From positions 1-20,938 of the forward strand of contig CAMLGO010000005.1 in assembly GCA_946479665.1 (NCBI GenBank): a stretch of 20,938 bases of DNA, in the 5' to 3' direction. The first letter of the stretch is position 1; each line of letters opens with the position of its first letter. A program made the translations under genes and the position numbers. This stretch comes from an uncultured Candidatus Saccharibacteria bacterium. GTDB lineage: Bacteria; Patescibacteria; Saccharimonadia; Saccharimonadales; UBA6022. The notes beneath the pieces were generated by a model. It was not told the origin of the DNA. It worked only from the letters and a program-made list of their open reading frames with translations, and did no database searches. Of the stretch, positions 18,140 to 20,938 are shown piece after piece.

Positions 18140-20485
18140 ATGGAATTCGACAAATTCAATAAAGAACCCGCCCCTACCAATGCGATGGAAGTCGCCGCCG
18201 CCCTGCAGCGCGTTTATCGTGATCTACCAGATAGAGAACATCGGCTAGACCTTCATCAGGATGCGGCCATACAGGCCATTGGAGCGTCATTAGCTCAAGG
18301 TAAGCGTTCGGGATACGTCGAGATGGCAACAAGCACCGGTAAAACCTTTATTGAATCCGTCTTAGCTGAAGCTGCCGTACTGGCCGGAAAGCGCGTTCTT
18401 ATGCTCGCACCGAGTGTACAAATTGCCGACCAAATTAGTGGACACGACAGCAACACTGGACTCGGAAAGTTTAGCAATCTGCATGAATCAGGGCAGGTTC
18501 GTCAGCACTATGCCGCGCGCCGCGCTAATAGCGAAGCGCCCGTTGTTGTCAGCACATACCAAGGCCTTCTGAGTGAGATAAAGAGCGACGCACCACGCCT
18601 CGGCCAGTTCGATGTTATTATCGCCGATGAATGCCATCGCAGCCTCGGGCAGGCAACTTCTCAGGCACTCGCCACCTACATGCCAGACGCCATAAAGATC
18701 GGCTTTTCAGCAACGCCCGACTATGCAGATGACCGAAAGTCAGAAGAGATATATGACCAGCCGCTATTTGAATATTCACTTCTGTCTGCCATTGAATCTG
18801 GCATTACGGCACCAGTTCGACCTGTTATTTATGAAACAGGGCAGTCGCTTGAGCTATCGAATATTCGTGCGGAATTTACCGAGACGGAATTGGCTCCGCT
18901 TATCGCCAACATGGAACGTAATGGCGCAGCGCTAAACCTCGTGCAAGATCTTGTATCCGACGGACGAAGAGGTATTATTGCCTGTGTACCGGGCCTTGAG
19001 AACGCACACGCTCGCCTGATGGCGCGCTTAATTTCCGAGGCTCCTGGCTCGGATCGGCAGATTAAAGCTGTCGAGGTCGGCTCGCACCTTAGTAGAGACG
19101 AGCAACTGAAACGCCTTGCGGCCTATGCCCAAGGGGACATCGATGTCCTGACGTTTACTCGCACACTTGAAGAAGGGTGGGACAGCCAGGATACGAGCTT
19201 CTGCCTCAACCTTGCTCCAACAACTTCGCCAGTGCGTACCAAACAATTATTAGGCCGCGTTCTCCGGCCAAATCCAGATGGCAAAACGAGCGTTTATGTT
19301 GATTTCGTTGATGCCATGTCGGGCATAGCCAAGCAACAGTACACGTCATACCATGCGCTTGAACTAGATGACATCGATCTTCATCGAACACTCGGCAGGC
19401 GAACGGAACATGTCCAGCTACCATACAAGGGTCGCCAGCACATAACCAATATCGATGCCTTATTCAGCGGCGAAGTATACCAGCAACTCCTGCGCAGTCA
19501 TGGAAAATCGTTACGTGACGTTACCGTATCAAAGAACAGCAATACCGTAGATCCGATGGTTCTTTTCTGGGAACGACGACTAGAGAAAGAGGGTATGCCA
19601 GCCGAGTTGCCATACAATATTGCACTACCGTCAAAAACCGATCAAGCGTTTCGCAAAACTGCCGCTCGGCTTCTTGAGAATAGTATCGACACACCCGACA
19701 TCATGACTATCATCGATGAAGTCCCTGGAGCTAATCATCAAAAGCAACTGCTAGCCGGCTACGCTGTCCGCGTCGCATGGGATGAGCCAACTATTAATAC
19801 TCTTCCTGAAGTCGATGATAGCACTGAGGAGGCGGTTGAAAACGTATTTATCGAGCAGCAGAACGACAAGATCAATAAGGTATTTAACACGATATCAGAG
19901 CGAGAAGCTGGAGTCATCGCACTTCGGTTTGGGCTGACAGACGGTGAGCCCAAGACAATCGACGAGATAAGTAAAGTCTACGGCGTCACAAAAGGCCGCA
20001 TCACTCAAGTTGAATCGAAGGCAATGAAAAAAATACGCGATCCATTCCGTACAAATATATTAGCCGGTCTCTTGGAGATAGATGAGACGCTGCCAAGCAG
20101 TACCAGAGTTCCAAAACCAGAGCACACGGGCCTGTCAGCCGACGACAGCCCTATCCTAGACGAGCTACAGGAACGAGCGGAAACGAGTATAAAAGAATAC
20201 CAATCATTTCTTAGTTCGGATGTAGCGCGGAATATACGAGAGCATCTAACAGATAGTGAACTTGGCGAGATCGCACGGCAAACCGACTACCAGCTTACTA
20301 AAGCATCGCGGCAAACACACGATGAAGCCGCAGAGGAAATAGAGCCAAGAGGTGAGCGAGCCAAGAGGACACTTATTGCGCATACTCGTTTTCAGCGCGC
20401 TACCGCTCTGCAGTCTTTCATAAGATACGAGCAATCCTGGCGAGAGGCTAGGGATAAGAACCGTGCCAAAGACGCCACCGCGTAA
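18140..20485 (+). CDS. Superfamily II helicase with a C-terminal RpoD-like sigma region 4 domain
   Basis: 781 residues from ATG 18140. The helicase part has a DLHQ region (37-40), Walker A ATSTGKT (63-69), motif II DECH (163-166), motif III SAT (190-192) and motif VI GRVLRP (372-377), the order of DEAD/DEAH-type restriction- and repair-like helicases. Further on, about residues 577-640, is a sigma-70 region 4: SEREAGVIALRFGL, then TIDEISKVYGVTKGRITQVE, then AMKKIRDP, closely matching RpoD's promoter-35-binding helix-turn-helix. A long acidic/basic helical tail follows. Domains for sigma region 2 or 3 are absent. Start 18140 follows the -10 rule; the frame is open to 18062, but that part carries the promoter. 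The role could be transcription-coupled repair, defence or DNA binding targeted to promoters. Confidence 0.88.
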   Translation: MEFDKFNKEPAPTNAMEVAAALQRVYRDLPDREHRLDLHQDAAIQAIGASLAQGKRSGYVEMATSTGKTFIESVLAEAAVLAGKRVLMLAPSVQIADQISGHDSNTGLGKFSNLHESGQVRQHYAARRANSEAPVVVSTYQGLLSEIKSDAPRLGQFDVIIADECHRSLGQATSQALATYMPDAIKIGFSATPDYADDRKSEEIYDQPLFEYSLLSAIESGITAPVRPVIYETGQSLELSNIRAEFTETELAPLIANMERNGAALNLVQDLVSDGRRGIIACVPGLENAHARLMARLISEAPGSDRQIKAVEVGSHLSRDEQLKRLAAYAQGDIDVLTFTRTLEEGWDSQDTSFCLNLAPTTSPVRTKQLLGRVLRPNPDGKTSVYVDFVDAMSGIAKQQYTSYHALELDDIDLHRTLGRRTEHVQLPYKGRQHITNIDALFSGEVYQQLLRSHGKSLRDVTVSKNSNTVDPMVLFWERRLEKEGMPAELPYNIALPSKTDQAFRKTAARLLENSIDTPDIMTIIDEVPGANHQKQLLAGYAVRVAWDEPTINTLPEVDDSTEEAVENVFIEQQNDKINKVFNTISEREAGVIALRFGLTDGEPKTIDEISKVYGVTKGRITQVESKAMKKIRDPFRTNILAGLLEIDETLPSSTRVPKPEHTGLSADDSPILDELQERAETSIKEYQSFLSSDVARNIREHLTDSELGEIARQTDYQLTKASRQTHDEAAEEIEPRGERAKRTLIAHTRFQRATALQSFIRYEQSWREARDKNRAKDATA

Positions 20486-20524
20486 GTAGACCGTTCCGCT
20501 AAGACTTGCTTCAAATAGTTGCCG

Positions 20525-20938
20525 CTAGCGAGGATGCTCTGCTAGATACGCCTGCGCTTGATCGACAAGCCGCTTGCCGTTTCCGCCGTCTTCACCGTAC
20601 CACTCACGATAGGCGAAGCTATTCGGGTCGGCTCGCTCGCTCCACATGACATGAACATAGCGGGCATAGAAGCGCGTCTGTGCGGCATATTCATCAAGGC
20701 CCTTCCAGTGATCCTTATCATACGCTGCCGCCGCCTTGAAACCACCATTGTATCCGGCAGCAATTCGTACCACCATATCATCGGTGGGTGCGTTTGCTGA
20801 TATATTCAACGTGTTCGCAAGGTAGCGCACATACGCCGCACCAAATTCGATACTCGTGTCGGGATCGTAGAGATCGTACGTATCGCGTTTAGCATGAAGA
20901 TGCTTCTCGGCGATATCCTTGGCCGTCGGATCGGTGAT
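20525..20938 (-). CDS. Lytic transglycosylase (SLT-like), 3' part
   Basis: The reading frame is open from the window end to the stop near 20525; the 5' part lies outside. Visible segments YDPDTSIEFGAAYVRYL and VVRIAAGYNGGFKAA match the C-terminal half of SLT/goose-lysozyme-type transglycosylases (L.dP..ni.lG..Yl...; ...AaYNaG), followed by ARYVHVMW. The catalytic Glu would be upstream, outside the window. It would cleave peptidoglycan, for cell-wall remodelling or secretion-system assembly. The GTG at 20830 is an internal codon. It converges with the helicase gene; the 39-bp gap has no clear terminator. Confidence 0.8.
   Translation of the reverse strand: MTDPTAKDIAEKHLHAKRDTYDLYDPDTSIEFGAAYVRYLANTLNISANAPTDDMVVRIAAGYNGGFKAAAAYDKDHWKGLDEYAAQTRFYARYVHVMWSERADPNSFAYREWYGEDGGNGKRLVDQAQAYLAEHPR

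Overview
The window looks like a chromosomal segment of a small-genome monoderm bacterium, most likely a Patescibacteria/CPR member of the Saccharibacteria (TM7) type. This is inferred from the type IV pilin style (G^FTIVELL), the very short intergenic spaces, many apparently leaderless genes, and TGA used as a normal stop (for example at 11686-11688 and 14422-14424), which argues against the code-altered Gracilibacteria/Absconditabacteria. No marker gene proves the assignment.

Region 1 (1-5070) is a type I secretion locus. It holds the 3' part of an RTX/haemolysin-type calcium-binding exoprotein, an RTX-type ABC exporter whose C39-like domain has lost its catalytic residues, and a HlyD-type adaptor that overlaps the exporter by 17 bp.

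Region 2 (about 5160-18140) is the most unusual part: a tandem array of about 20 mostly single-gene units. Many junctions carry a variant of the same module of about 70-90 bp. The module has a sequence resembling a tRNA 3' end plus its flank (consensus AGTTCGTCCACTAGGGGC followed by TGCCGAGCATAAGCACAATG), then an intrinsic terminator of the AAAGATCTC-loop-GAGGTCTTTTT type, and directly after it an extended -10 promoter (TGNTATNNT). The copy at 5164-5255 contains an undegraded T-arm, acceptor strand and GCCA of a tRNA whose 5' half is missing. Eighteen genes, on both strands, have a -10 hexamer exactly 6 (15 genes) or 7 (3 genes) nt before the start codon, so they should make leaderless mRNAs. 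Cargo: a pilin, three P-loop kinases, two 2H-phosphoesterase-like proteins, a GNAT acetyltransferase, a Nudix hydrolase, an EEP-family phosphatase/nuclease, a HAD phosphatase, a CYTH-like protein, a YfbR-like HD hydrolase, an archaemetzincin-like protease and several small membrane or unknown proteins. Enzymes of nucleotide and RNA-end chemistry are strongly represented. No integrase or recombinase is visible.

Three genes inside the array (11305, 14635, 16414) are expressed differently: a full -35/-10 promoter, a hairpin-bearing 5' leader and a Shine-Dalgarno sequence.

Region 3 (about 17478-20938) holds the archaemetzincin-like protease on the minus strand, a divergent superfamily II helicase carrying an RpoD-like sigma region 4 in its C-terminal half, and the 3' part of a lytic transglycosylase gene on the minus strand running off the window end.
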